Assembly (NCBI GenBank): GCA_030428345.1
Contig: JAUIBM010000228.1
Location: 1 to 5,682, forward strand
Length of the DNA stretch: 5,682 nt
Source: Alphaproteobacteria bacterium
Lineage (GTDB): Bacteria > Pseudomonadota > Alphaproteobacteria > Rhizobiales > Rhizobiaceae
Direction: 5' to 3'
Position numbers and translations under genes: made by a program. Under the pieces are notes generated by a model. That model made no database searches, was not told the DNA's origin, and saw only the letters and a program-made list of their open reading frames with translations. Positions 1-5,576 of the stretch are shown one piece after another; position 1 is the stretch's first letter, and each line of letters starts with the position of its first letter.

Positions 1-1107
1 GCCGAGGATCATCGCGCCGGTGGCGCCCAGCGGATGCCCCATGGCGATCGCGCCGCCGCAGACATTGATCTTGTCGTGCGGAATCGAGAAATGCTGCATG
101 AAGCGCAGAACGACGGCGGCGAAGGCTTCGTTCAACTCGAACAGGTCGATGTCGGCGAGCTTCATGTTGGCGCGCTTCAGCAGCTTCTCGGTCACATCGA
201 TCGGACCGGTCAGCATCAGCGCCGGGTCGGAACCGATATTGGCGAAGGCGCGGATCTTTGCGCGCGGCTTGATGCCGATGGATTCCCCGCCGGCCTTCGA
301 ACCGAGCAGCACGGCGGCCGCGCCATCGACGATGCCGGAGGAATTGCCGGCATGGTGGACATGCTTGACCGATTCAACTTCCGGGTGGGACTGGATCGCG
401 ACATAGTCGAAGCCGCCCATCTCTCCCATCATCACGAAGGACGGATCGAGCGAGGCCAGGCTCTGCATGTCGGTGCCCGGGCGCATGTGCTCGTCGCGCG
501 CCAGAATGGTCATTCCATTGATGTCGCGGACCGGAACGACGGATTTCTTGAAGCGTCCGTCTTCCCAGCTCTTGGCGGCGCGCTTCTGGCTTTCGACCGA
601 ATAGGCGTCGACGTCGTCGCGCGAGAAGCCGTATTTGGTCGCGATCAGATCGGCCGAGATGCCCTGCGGCATGAAGTAGGAGGGGACCGCGATCGAGGGA
701 TCCATCGGCCATGCGCCGCCGGACATGCCCATGCCGACGCGGCTCATCGATTCCACGCCTCCGGCGATCAGCAGGTCGTCGCCGCCCGCCGCGATCTTGC
801 CGGCCGCCAGATTGATGGCGTCAAGGCCCGATGCGCAGAAGCGGTTGATCTGCACGCCCGCGACCGAATCGTCGTATCCGGCGGAGAACACTGCGGCGCG
901 GGCGATGTCGGAGCCTGCCTCGCCAACCGGATCGACGCAGCCCAGGATGACGTCGCCCACCAGTTTCGTGTCCAGGTCGTTGCGCTCGCGCAGGGCTTCC
1001 AGCGGCCCGCCCGCCAGGCGAACCGCCGGCACCTCGTGCAGGCTGCCATCCTTCTTGCCGCGGCCGCGCGGCGTGCGCACATGGTCGTAAATATAGGCTT
1101 CGGACAT
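1..1107 (-). CDS. Acetyl-CoA C-acyltransferase (thiolase), 3' end cut by window
   Basis: This is a thiolase, which cleaves 3-ketoacyl-CoA with CoA to release acetyl-CoA, the last step of beta-oxidation in the cytoplasm. The frame is open for 369 codons from the ATG at 1107 to the window edge with no stop, so the gene is partial. Full thiolases are about 390-400 residues, so roughly 25-35 residues are missing. Visible landmarks are the acyl-accepting nucleophile Cys91 in NRFCASGLDAI, HHAGNSSGIVDGA (251-263), NEAF (326-329), and GGAIAMGHPLGATG (351-364) with catalytic His358. The second catalytic cysteine of the family should lie just outside the window. The start is supported by AAGGAG (1121-1116) eight bases upstream of the ATG. 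The gene lies 22 bases after the GST stop, so it is probably in the same transcript. The family is secure. Degradative (FadA-like) rather than biosynthetic (PhaA-like) function is inferred from the neighbouring dehydrogenases. Confidence 0.95.
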   Translation of the reverse strand, partial: MSEAYIYDHVRTPRGRGKKDGSLHEVPAVRLAGGPLEALRERNDLDTKLVGDVILGCVDPVGEAGSDIARAAVFSAGYDDSVAGVQINRFCASGLDAINLAAGKIAAGGDDLLIAGGVESMSRVGMGMSGGAWPMDPSIAVPSYFMPQGISADLIATKYGFSRDDVDAYSVESQKRAAKSWEDGRFKKSVVPVRDINGMTILARDEHMRPGTDMQSLASLDPSFVMMGEMGGFDYVAIQSHPEVESVKHVHHAGNSSGIVDGAAAVLLGSKAGGESIGIKPRAKIRAFANIGSDPALMLTGPIDVTEKLLKRANMKLADIDLFELNEAFAAVVLRFMQHFSIPHDKINVCGGAIAMGHPLGATGAMILG

Positions 1108-1129
1108 CCGATCCACTCCTTGGGTTGTT

Positions 1130-1768
1130 TCAGGCGGCGGCCGGACCGGTCGGCAGCAATGCCTCCGGCGGCGCCCAGTTTTCAAGCGTTTGCAGGCGGG
1201 CAAGCCAGGCGCCGATCGCGGGATAATCGGCCCAGTCGACACCGATATGCGAGGGCCAGTACAGATAGCCGCACATCGAGATATCGGCGATCGTGGCCCG
1301 TTCGGCGGCGACGAAATCGCGGCTCTTCATGTGCGTTTCCAGCAGCTTGAGGGCGCTCATCGCCCGCCCCTTCATGAATTCGGTTTCCGGCTGGCCGTCC
1401 TTGTTCAGGAACTTCCTCAGGAAGCGGTAGACGGAGACATAGCCGGTCAGCTTGTGGTTGTCCCACAGGATCCAGCGCATGATCTCGCGGTCTTCGGAAG
1501 CGGTCTGCGGGCCGAACTGGCCGGTCTTGCCGGCAAGATGGTAGAGGATGTTGCCCGACTGGGAGAGGGCCAGATCACCCTCGGTATGGTCGACCAGGAC
1601 CGGAACCTCGCCCATCTCGTTGATCTTGCGGAATTCGGGGGTTCGCGATGCGCCGTTGAAGAAATCGACCCAGACGGGCTCCCAGTCGCTCTGCGTCAGC
1701 GCCAGCATCAGCGCCGCCTTGTAGGCGTTGCCCGACTCCAGGAAGCAATACAGCGTGTAATCAGCCAT
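1130..1768 (-). CDS. Glutathione S-transferase family protein
   Basis: This is a 212-residue cytosolic GST-fold protein of normal family length. The N-terminal thioredoxin-like domain (about 1-80) has SGNAYKAALML (12-22), the cis-proline loop GEVPVL (53-58) and the glutathione gamma-glutamyl contact QS (70-71). The helical C-terminal domain (about 90-205) carries the conserved folding motif ATIADIS (158-164). Ser12 is the candidate thiol-activating residue, as in serine-type GSTs, but Tyr4 and Cys8 are also nearby, so this is an inference. The ATG shares its A with the TAA of the DUF1330 gene (TAATG), which suggests translational coupling; GGAAGG sits upstream inside that gene. Its place between acyl-CoA dehydrogenase and thiolase genes suggests a role in acyl-CoA or electrophile metabolism. 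The substrate cannot be read from the sequence, and it could be a non-catalytic GST homologue. Confidence 0.9.
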   Translation of the reverse strand: MADYTLYCFLESGNAYKAALMLALTQSDWEPVWVDFFNGASRTPEFRKINEMGEVPVLVDHTEGDLALSQSGNILYHLAGKTGQFGPQTASEDREIMRWILWDNHKLTGYVSVYRFLRKFLNKDGQPETEFMKGRAMSALKLLETHMKSRDFVAAERATIADISMCGYLYWPSHIGVDWADYPAIGAWLARLQTLENWAPPEALLPTGPAAA

Positions 1769-2061
1769 TATTCGACGCCTTCCACGATCAGGATGCGGCC
1801 GGTAGCGGCGGCGAGACGGTGCTGCATGGCGGCCTGGTATTCCGGCGAGAAATAGCAGGCGCGCGCCTGCGCCAAGCTGGAAAACTCGATGACGACATGA
1901 CGCGCGCCCAGATCCTCGCCCTCGACCTGCTCATACGCGCCGCCGCGCGCCAGAAACTTCGCTTCGTGGCGCTCGAAGGCCGGCTTCGCCCCGGCGACAT
2001 AGTCCTTGTAGCGCTCGGGGTCTCTCACCTCGACATGCGCAATCCAGTATCCCTTGGCCAT
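1768..2061 (-). CDS. DUF1330 domain protein
   Basis: This is a 97-residue protein made of essentially one DUF1330 domain, a small dimeric alpha/beta-barrel (ferredoxin-like) fold with no established general function. Recognisable family features are KGYWIAHVEV (3-12), DPERYKDYV (14-22), a KFLARGG segment (35-41), VVIEFSSLAQA (56-66), the YFSPEYQAA segment (70-78) and the closing ILIVEG (90-95). I chose the ATG at 2061 because GGGAGGAATGG lies directly upstream and the domain begins at residue 3. The open frame continues upstream to 2343, but that extension has no family-like sequence and overlaps the dehydrogenase gene. The gene follows the dehydrogenase stop by 50 bases rich in palindromes and overlaps the GST start by one base. 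No signal peptide or membrane segment is seen. Its function is unknown; dimeric relatives of this fold often bind small hydrophobic or aromatic ligands. Confidence 0.88.
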   Translation of the reverse strand: MAKGYWIAHVEVRDPERYKDYVAGAKPAFERHEAKFLARGGAYEQVEGEDLGARHVVIEFSSLAQARACYFSPEYQAAMQHRLAAATGRILIVEGVE

Positions 2062-2079
2062 CCATTCCTCCCTGTAAGC

Positions 2080-2111
2080 GCGAGGCGCGCCTCGCTTCTG
2101 CCGGCGCGCCG
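2080..2111. repeat. Two adjacent GC-rich palindromes between the dehydrogenase and DUF1330 genes
   Basis: A perfect 16-bp palindrome GCGAGGCGCGCCTCGC occupies 2080-2095, and a perfect 10-bp palindrome CGGCGCGCCG occupies 2102-2111. Both contain the 8-bp core GGCGCGCC (2084-2091 and 2103-2110), 19 bases apart. They fill most of the 50-base gap after the dehydrogenase stop and end 18 bases before the DUF1330 start codon. In RNA each could fold into a short hairpin, the larger as GCGAGG/CCTCGC around CGCG. No T-run follows, so they are not a standard intrinsic terminator. A role in mRNA processing or in lowering downstream expression is possible. Chance in GC-rich DNA is also possible. Confidence 0.5.
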
Positions 2112-3284
2112 CTACAGCGACCTGGCGATCAAGAGCTTCATGATCTCGTTGGTGCCGCCATAGATGCGCTGCACCCGCGCGTCGCGGAACATGCGCGCGA
2201 TCGGATACTCGTTCATGTAGCCATAGCCCCCGAACAATTGAAGGCATTCGTCGATCAGCTTGCACTGCAGGTCGGTGGTCAGCATCTTCACCATCGAGGC
2301 GGTGGCTGCGTCGAGCTTGCCCTCGAGATGTCGGCCGACGCACCAGTCGGTGAAGACGCGCGCCTGCACGGCCTCGGCCTTCAACTGGGCAAGCTTGAAC
2401 TGTGTGTTCTGGAACTCGATGATCGCCTTGCCGAAAGCCTTGCGCTCCCTGACATAGTCGATGGTCAGCGCCAGCGCCCGCTCGATGGCAGCGATCGCCT
2501 GGTTGCCGATAAGCAGGCGCTCCTGCGGCAATTGCTGCATGAGCTGGACAAAGCCCTGGCCTTCCTCATGGCCGAGCAGATTGGCCGTCGGCACGCGCAC
2601 GTCGTTGAAGAAGAGTTCGGACGTGTCATTGGCCTTGTAGCCGATCTTGTCGAGATTGCGCCCGCGCTCATAGCCTTCCGCGCCATCGGTCTCCAGGACG
2701 ATCAGCGACGTGCCCTTGGCGCCCATCGACGGGTCGGTCTTGGAAACGACGATCACCAGATTGGCGTTCTGGCCATTGGTGATGAAGGTCTTCGAACCAT
2801 TGATGCGGTACTGGTTGCCGTCGCGCTCGGCCCGCGTCTTGACGCCCTGGAGGTCCGAGCCGGCCCCCGGTTCGGTCATGGCGATCGCGCCGATCAGTTC
2901 GCCCGTCGCCAGCTTCGGCAGCCACCGCTGCTTCTGCTCCTCGGAGCCGTAATGCAGGATGTAGGGGGCGACGATCGCATTGTGGAGCGCAATACCGAAG
3001 CCGTCGACGCCGACATGGCCAATTGCCTCCGTGATGGCGGCCTCATGGGCATAGGTGCCCCCCGCGCCGCCATATTCCTCCGGCATGGAGGCGCACAGCA
3101 GGCCGTTCTCGCCGGCCTTGCGCCACACCGCCTTCGGCACGATCTCGGCTTTCTCGTATTCGTCGTAATGCGGGGCGACTTCGGCCTCGAGGAATTTCGT
3201 GGCCATGTCGCGCACCATGGCGACGTCTTCGCTCTCCCATTCGGGCCGGGAGACAGAGAGAATGCTTGCTGGGTTGCTGAACAA
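2112..3284 (-). CDS. Acyl-CoA dehydrogenase, LCAD/isovaleryl-type active site
   Basis: This FAD-dependent acyl-CoA dehydrogenase oxidises acyl-CoA to trans-2-enoyl-CoA and passes electrons to electron-transfer flavoprotein. From the TTG at 3284 it is 390 residues, the usual family length. Visible motifs are IAMTEPGAGSDL (134-145), KTFITNG (165-171), FGGYGYMNEYPIARMFRDAR (351-370) and IYGGTNEIMK (374-383). At the position where medium-chain enzymes carry the catalytic glutamate (IYEG) this protein has Gly376. As in LCAD and isovaleryl-CoA dehydrogenase, the base is probably Glu255 in LPQERL, on a different helix. The frame continues upstream to another TTG at 3386, but that start has no ribosome site and adds 34 residues unlike the family. 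The gene is 127 bases after the larger dehydrogenase and very likely co-transcribed. The family is certain; chain-length or branched-chain preference is not. Confidence 0.94.
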   Translation of the reverse strand: MFSNPASILSVSRPEWESEDVAMVRDMATKFLEAEVAPHYDEYEKAEIVPKAVWRKAGENGLLCASMPEEYGGAGGTYAHEAAITEAIGHVGVDGFGIALHNAIVAPYILHYGSEEQKQRWLPKLATGELIGAIAMTEPGAGSDLQGVKTRAERDGNQYRINGSKTFITNGQNANLVIVVSKTDPSMGAKGTSLIVLETDGAEGYERGRNLDKIGYKANDTSELFFNDVRVPTANLLGHEEGQGFVQLMQQLPQERLLIGNQAIAAIERALALTIDYVRERKAFGKAIIEFQNTQFKLAQLKAEAVQARVFTDWCVGRHLEGKLDAATASMVKMLTTDLQCKLIDECLQLFGGYGYMNEYPIARMFRDARVQRIYGGTNEIMKLLIARSL

Positions 3285-3286
3285 TA

Positions 3287-3294
3287 CCACCTCC
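3287..3294 (-). promoter_or_regulatory. Strong Shine-Dalgarno deciding a TTG start
   Basis: On the minus strand GGAGGTGG (3294-3287) is followed by TA and then TTG (3284-3282). The GGAGGTG run fully complements the 16S rRNA tail, and there are five bases between GGAGG and the start. The codons that follow encode FSNPASILSVSRPEW, a normal beginning for a short acyl-CoA dehydrogenase. No ATG with a comparable site occurs nearby. The next in-frame ATG is 22 codons further in (Met23) and would remove part of the N-terminal helix. Confidence 0.75.
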
Positions 3295-3305
3295 AAATCC
3301 GTCCA

Positions 3306-3332
3306 GGTCGGCCAATTGGCAAACGGCCGACC
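3306..3332 (-). repeat. Intercistronic stem-loop upstream of the second dehydrogenase
   Basis: There is a perfect 8-bp inverted repeat, GGTCGGCC (3306-3313) and GGCCGACC (3325-3332), with an 11-base loop. It ends 11 bases before the GGAGG Shine-Dalgarno of the downstream gene. There is no T-run after it, so it is not an ordinary terminator. A stem here could stabilise the downstream message or affect access to the ribosome site. Only the repeat itself is directly seen; the role is inferred. Confidence 0.5.
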
Positions 3333-3374
3333 GCCATGCCTTGTTATGCCCGCGACAGCAGCGGAAGCTCTAGC

Positions 3375-3394
3375 AAAAAAGTTCAAACCTGAAC
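3375..3394 (-). terminator. Possible weak intrinsic terminator or attenuator after the first dehydrogenase
   Basis: Read on the minus strand, GTTCA (3394-3390), loop GGTT, TGAAC (3385-3381) form a 5-bp stem followed at once by six Ts (3380-3375). It lies 17 bases past the stop of the 598-residue dehydrogenase. The shape is that of an intrinsic terminator, but the stem is short and AT-rich, so efficiency should be low. Partial termination would lower expression of the downstream genes relative to the first. It could be chance. Confidence 0.3.
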
Positions 3395-3411
3395 AGACGT
3401 CGCATGTCGGC

Positions 3412-5208
3412 TCAGAAAGCTTCCGCCGGCAGCGCCATCATCGCCTCCGCTCCGGCCTCGATGCGGGCCACATGGGCCTGCGCCTCCGGCAGGATACGCT
3501 CCATGAAGTAGCGGGCCGTTGCAAGCTTGTTCTCATAGAAGGACTTGCGCTCGCCTGCGCCTTCCGCGATTGCCTCCTGCGCCTTTTCCGCCATGATCGC
3601 CCACATATAGGCAAGGCAGACCAGTCCGGTAAGATGCAGATAATCGGTCGAGGCGGCGCCGGCATTGTCCGGGTTCTTCAGCCCGTTCTGCATCAGCCAC
3701 ATGGTGGAGGCCTCCAGCGCCTTGACTGCACTGCGCAGCGGTTTGGCGAAGGGCGCCATCGCCTCGTTCTCGCGATGCCTGCCGGTGAAGGCGTTCACCT
3801 CTTCCAGGAAGGTGCGCATGGCGCGCCCGCCATCCTTGGGCAGCTTGCGGCCGACAAGATCAAGCGCCTGGATGCCGTTCGCGCCCTCATAAATCTGGGC
3901 GATGCGCGCGTCGCGCACGAATTGCTCCATGCCCCATTCCTGGATATAGCCATGCCCGCCGAAGACCTGCTGGGCGCTGACGGTGTTGTCGAAGCCCTTG
4001 TCGGTCAGCACCGCCTTGACCACAGGCGTGAGCAGTCCCATCAGATCGTCCGCCGCCTGGCGTTCGTCAGCCGATTGCGAACGGTGCGAGATGTCGCCCT
4101 TCAGCGCCGCCCAGAGCATGAAGGCGCGCCCGGCCTCGTTGAAGGCCTTGATGTTCATCAGCATGCGGCGCACGTCCGGATGCACGATGATCGGGTCCGC
4201 CTTCTTTTCCGGCGCCTTCGGCCCGGTCAGCGAGCGGCCCTGCAGGCGGTCCTTCGCATAGGCGACCGCGTTCTGGTATGCGACTTCGGAAATCGCCAGG
4301 CCCTGCAGGCCGACGCCGAGCCGCGCCTCGTTCATCATCACGAACATGGCGTTCAGCCCGCGATTTTCCTCGCCGATCAGCCAGCCGGTAGCCTCGTCAT
4401 AGTTCATGACGCAGGTCGAATTTCCGTGAATGCCCATCTTCTCTTCGAGTGAGCCGCAGGTGACCGCGTTGCGCTCTCCGGCCTCGCCCTCGGCGTCGAG
4501 CCTGAACTTGGGCACGATGAACAGCGAAATTCCCTTGGTGCCCTCCGGAGCGCCCTCGATGCGGGCCAGAACCAGATGCACGATGTTCTCGGATAGATCG
4601 TGCTCTCCGGCGGAGATGAAGATCTTCTGGCCGGAAATCCTGTAGCTTCCATCGCCCGCCGGGACCGCCTTGGTGCGCAGCAGGCCCAGATCGGTGCCGC
4701 AATGCGGTTCGGTCAGGTTCATCGTCCCGGTCCACCGGCCCTCGATCATCTTGGGCAGATAGGTCTGCTTCTGTTCGTCCGATCCGTGCACCTGGATCGC
4801 GGCGATCGCGCCCTGCGTCAGGCCGGGATACATGGAGAAGGCCATGTTGGCCGACACCAGATATTCGCCTACCGCCGAATGCAGCGCATAGGGCAGGCCC
4901 TGGCCGCCAAATTCGGGATCGGCGGCAAGCCCCATCCAGCCGCCCTCGCGATACGCGTCAAAGGCTTCCTTGAAGCCCTTGGGCGTCGTCACGGATGCAT
5001 CGTCCGCGCGCTTGCAGCCTTCGCGGTCGCCCGACTGGTTGATCGGCTGCAGCACTTCCTCGCAGAGCTTTGCCGCCTCGCCGAGGATCGCCTCGATCAT
5101 GTCCGGCGTCGCGTCCTCGAAGCCCGAGAGATTGTTGTAGCGCTGCAGGTTAAGGACCTCGTTCAGCACGAAAAGCGTGTCTTGCACCGGGGCGGCGTAA
5201 CTGGGCAT
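3412..5208 (-). CDS. Large acyl-CoA dehydrogenase with extra C-terminal domain (FadE/DmdC-like)
   Basis: This 598-residue FAD-dependent acyl-CoA dehydrogenase belongs to the long group that includes mycobacterial FadE5 and 3-methylmercaptopropionyl-CoA dehydrogenase DmdC. In order it has a short N-terminal segment (PSYAAPVQDTLFVLNEVL, 2-19), the dehydrogenase core (about 40-455) and an extra helical C-terminal domain (about 460-598) absent from 380-residue relatives. Motifs are MNLTEPHCGTDLG (163-175), KIFISAGEHDL (195-205), FGGHGYIQEWGMEQFVRDAR (416-435) and IYEGANGIQALDLVGRK (439-455). Glu441 stands at the medium-chain-type catalytic position. The ATG at 5208 is supported by AGGAGAGGA (5221-5213). 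It is the first gene after the promoter region, so it likely gives the first oxidation step for the operon's main substrate. Fatty acyl-CoA is more likely than a methylthio substrate given the neighbours, but this is not proven. Confidence 0.95.
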   Translation of the reverse strand: MPSYAAPVQDTLFVLNEVLNLQRYNNLSGFEDATPDMIEAILGEAAKLCEEVLQPINQSGDREGCKRADDASVTTPKGFKEAFDAYREGGWMGLAADPEFGGQGLPYALHSAVGEYLVSANMAFSMYPGLTQGAIAAIQVHGSDEQKQTYLPKMIEGRWTGTMNLTEPHCGTDLGLLRTKAVPAGDGSYRISGQKIFISAGEHDLSENIVHLVLARIEGAPEGTKGISLFIVPKFRLDAEGEAGERNAVTCGSLEEKMGIHGNSTCVMNYDEATGWLIGEENRGLNAMFVMMNEARLGVGLQGLAISEVAYQNAVAYAKDRLQGRSLTGPKAPEKKADPIIVHPDVRRMLMNIKAFNEAGRAFMLWAALKGDISHRSQSADERQAADDLMGLLTPVVKAVLTDKGFDNTVSAQQVFGGHGYIQEWGMEQFVRDARIAQIYEGANGIQALDLVGRKLPKDGGRAMRTFLEEVNAFTGRHRENEAMAPFAKPLRSAVKALEASTMWLMQNGLKNPDNAGAASTDYLHLTGLVCLAYMWAIMAEKAQEAIAEGAGERKSFYENKLATARYFMERILPEAQAHVARIEAGAEAMMALPAEAF

Positions 5209-5339
5209 GCGATCCTCTCCTGTTTTGCTCGACCAGTCGCATTAGCTGTCGCGATCGGGGAACAAGTCCAGCCTGACGCCAGCGCCTTATGCGGCCGGGA
5301 CGGCTCGCATGGCTGGCGAGCGTCATTGACCATCGCCGC

Positions 5340-5374
5340 GCTATACCAAACTTTTACGTTTGCGTAAACGTCAA
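5340..5374 (-). promoter_or_regulatory. Candidate promoter of the beta-oxidation operon
   Basis: Two readings overlap on the minus strand. One is TTTACG (5368-5363), a 17-base spacer and TATAGC (5345-5340), a normal sigma-70-like layout. The other is TTGACG (5374-5369), a 20-base spacer and TGGTAT (5348-5343), which resembles the over-long spacers of MerR-activated promoters but has a poorer -10. Either would start transcription near 5333, leaving a leader of about 125 nt before the ATG at 5208. The candidate operator overlaps both -35 boxes. These are pattern matches only; no start site has been measured. Confidence 0.5.
5353..5374. promoter_or_regulatory. 22-bp dyad, candidate operator for the upstream MerR-like regulator
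   Basis: On the plus strand, arms TTTACGTTT (5353-5361) and AAACGTCAA (5366-5374) are inverted copies with 8 of 9 positions matching around a central GCGT. It is the most regular dyad near the promoter and overlaps the -35 region. From memory, predicted sites of LiuR-type MerR regulators of acyl-CoA and branched-chain amino acid catabolism in proteobacteria are also ACGT-rich palindromes. A MerR-like gene end lies directly upstream. The match between regulator and site is inferred from proximity and motif style. A TetR- or GntR-type protein could also bind such a dyad. Confidence 0.6.
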
Positions 5375-5394
5375 TCAGTGCGCCAGACAAGCGC

Positions 5395-5462
5395 ACCGGG
5401 CAGGCAGGATCGATGTCGCCCTTCGCCAAGCGTCGAAGCGGCGTCGATCCTGCCTGCCCGGT
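5395..5462. repeat. Long inverted repeat / hairpin (19-bp perfect arms, 25 pairs with G-U)
   Basis: Arms 5395-5413 and 5444-5462 are perfect inverted copies of 19 bp, beginning ACCGGGCAGG and ending CCTGCCCGGT. In a plus-strand RNA the stem continues for six more pairs (5414-5419 with 5438-5443), two of them G-U wobbles, giving 25 continuous pairs around an 18-base loop. In a minus-strand RNA the two wobbles become A-C mismatches, so only the outer 19 pairs are unbroken. No T-run follows on either strand. Candidate roles are a block against read-through from the regulator gene, a REP- or MITE-like repeat, or a structured RNA. It ends 20 bases from the candidate operator. Confidence 0.85.
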
Positions 5463-5556
5463 TGGTCCTGTCGGAAATCTTGAGCGTTGAAACAGCGGGA
5501 GCGCGCTCTCATTCGCGGCACTCCAGGACCCGTGCAGTCCGCGCGGGCCGTTTGCG

Positions 5557-5576
5557 CCAGGAGGCCTTACTCCTGG
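5557..5576 (-). repeat. Short stem-loop over the regulator stop codon
   Basis: CCAGGAG (5557-5563) and CTCCTGG (5570-5576) form a 7-bp inverted repeat with a 6-base loop. On the minus strand the TAA stop of the regulator gene (5569-5567) falls in the loop. No T-run follows, so a standard terminator is unlikely. It may help protect the 3' end of the message, or be chance. Confidence 0.35.

Larger units (their letters stand above)
5209..5566. other. Non-coding regulatory interval between regulator and operon
   Basis: This stretch separates the regulator stop from the first dehydrogenase start. It contains a long inverted repeat (5395-5462), an ACGT-rich dyad (5353-5374), overlapping promoter hexamers (5340-5374) and a leader of roughly 125 nt ending in a good ribosome site. 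Short open frames crossing it, for example minus 5429-5163 and plus 5289-5483, show no family-like sequence and no convincing ribosome site, so I do not call them genes. I recognise no riboswitch or known small RNA in it. The part from 5463 to 5556 holds nothing I can assign. Confidence 0.6.

Noticed and set aside
34..1350. 438-codon plus-strand open frame
   Set aside because: It is antisense to the thiolase and GST genes, its translation resembles no family I know, and it is rich in Arg, Ala, His and Asp as expected for the complement of GC-rich codons.
2062..2343. Upstream extension of the DUF1330 frame
   Set aside because: The extra residues are Arg-rich, overlap the dehydrogenase gene in another frame, and the ATG at 2061 has its own good ribosome site.
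2238..3392. 384-codon plus-strand open frame
   Set aside because: It lies antisense over the clearly real 390-residue dehydrogenase, with low-complexity composition and no motif.
3199..4452. 417-codon plus-strand open frame
   Set aside because: It spans two real minus-strand genes and the gap between them. It is an open frame only because stop codons are rare in this composition.
4600..5367. 255-codon plus-strand open frame
   Set aside because: It is antisense to the large dehydrogenase and runs through its promoter region; no recognisable domain.
5163..5429. 88-codon minus-strand frame across the promoter region
   Set aside because: It overlaps the first codons of the dehydrogenase in another frame, crosses the candidate promoter and has no family-like sequence.
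5395..5462. Long inverted repeat as terminal repeats of an insertion sequence
   Set aside because: The arms enclose only 30 bases with no coding capacity, and no target-site duplication is visible beside them.
5464..5530. Inverted pair GGTCCTG (5464-5470) and CAGGACC (5524-5530)
   Set aside because: Seven-base arms 53 bases apart are expected by chance in a few hundred GC-rich bases.
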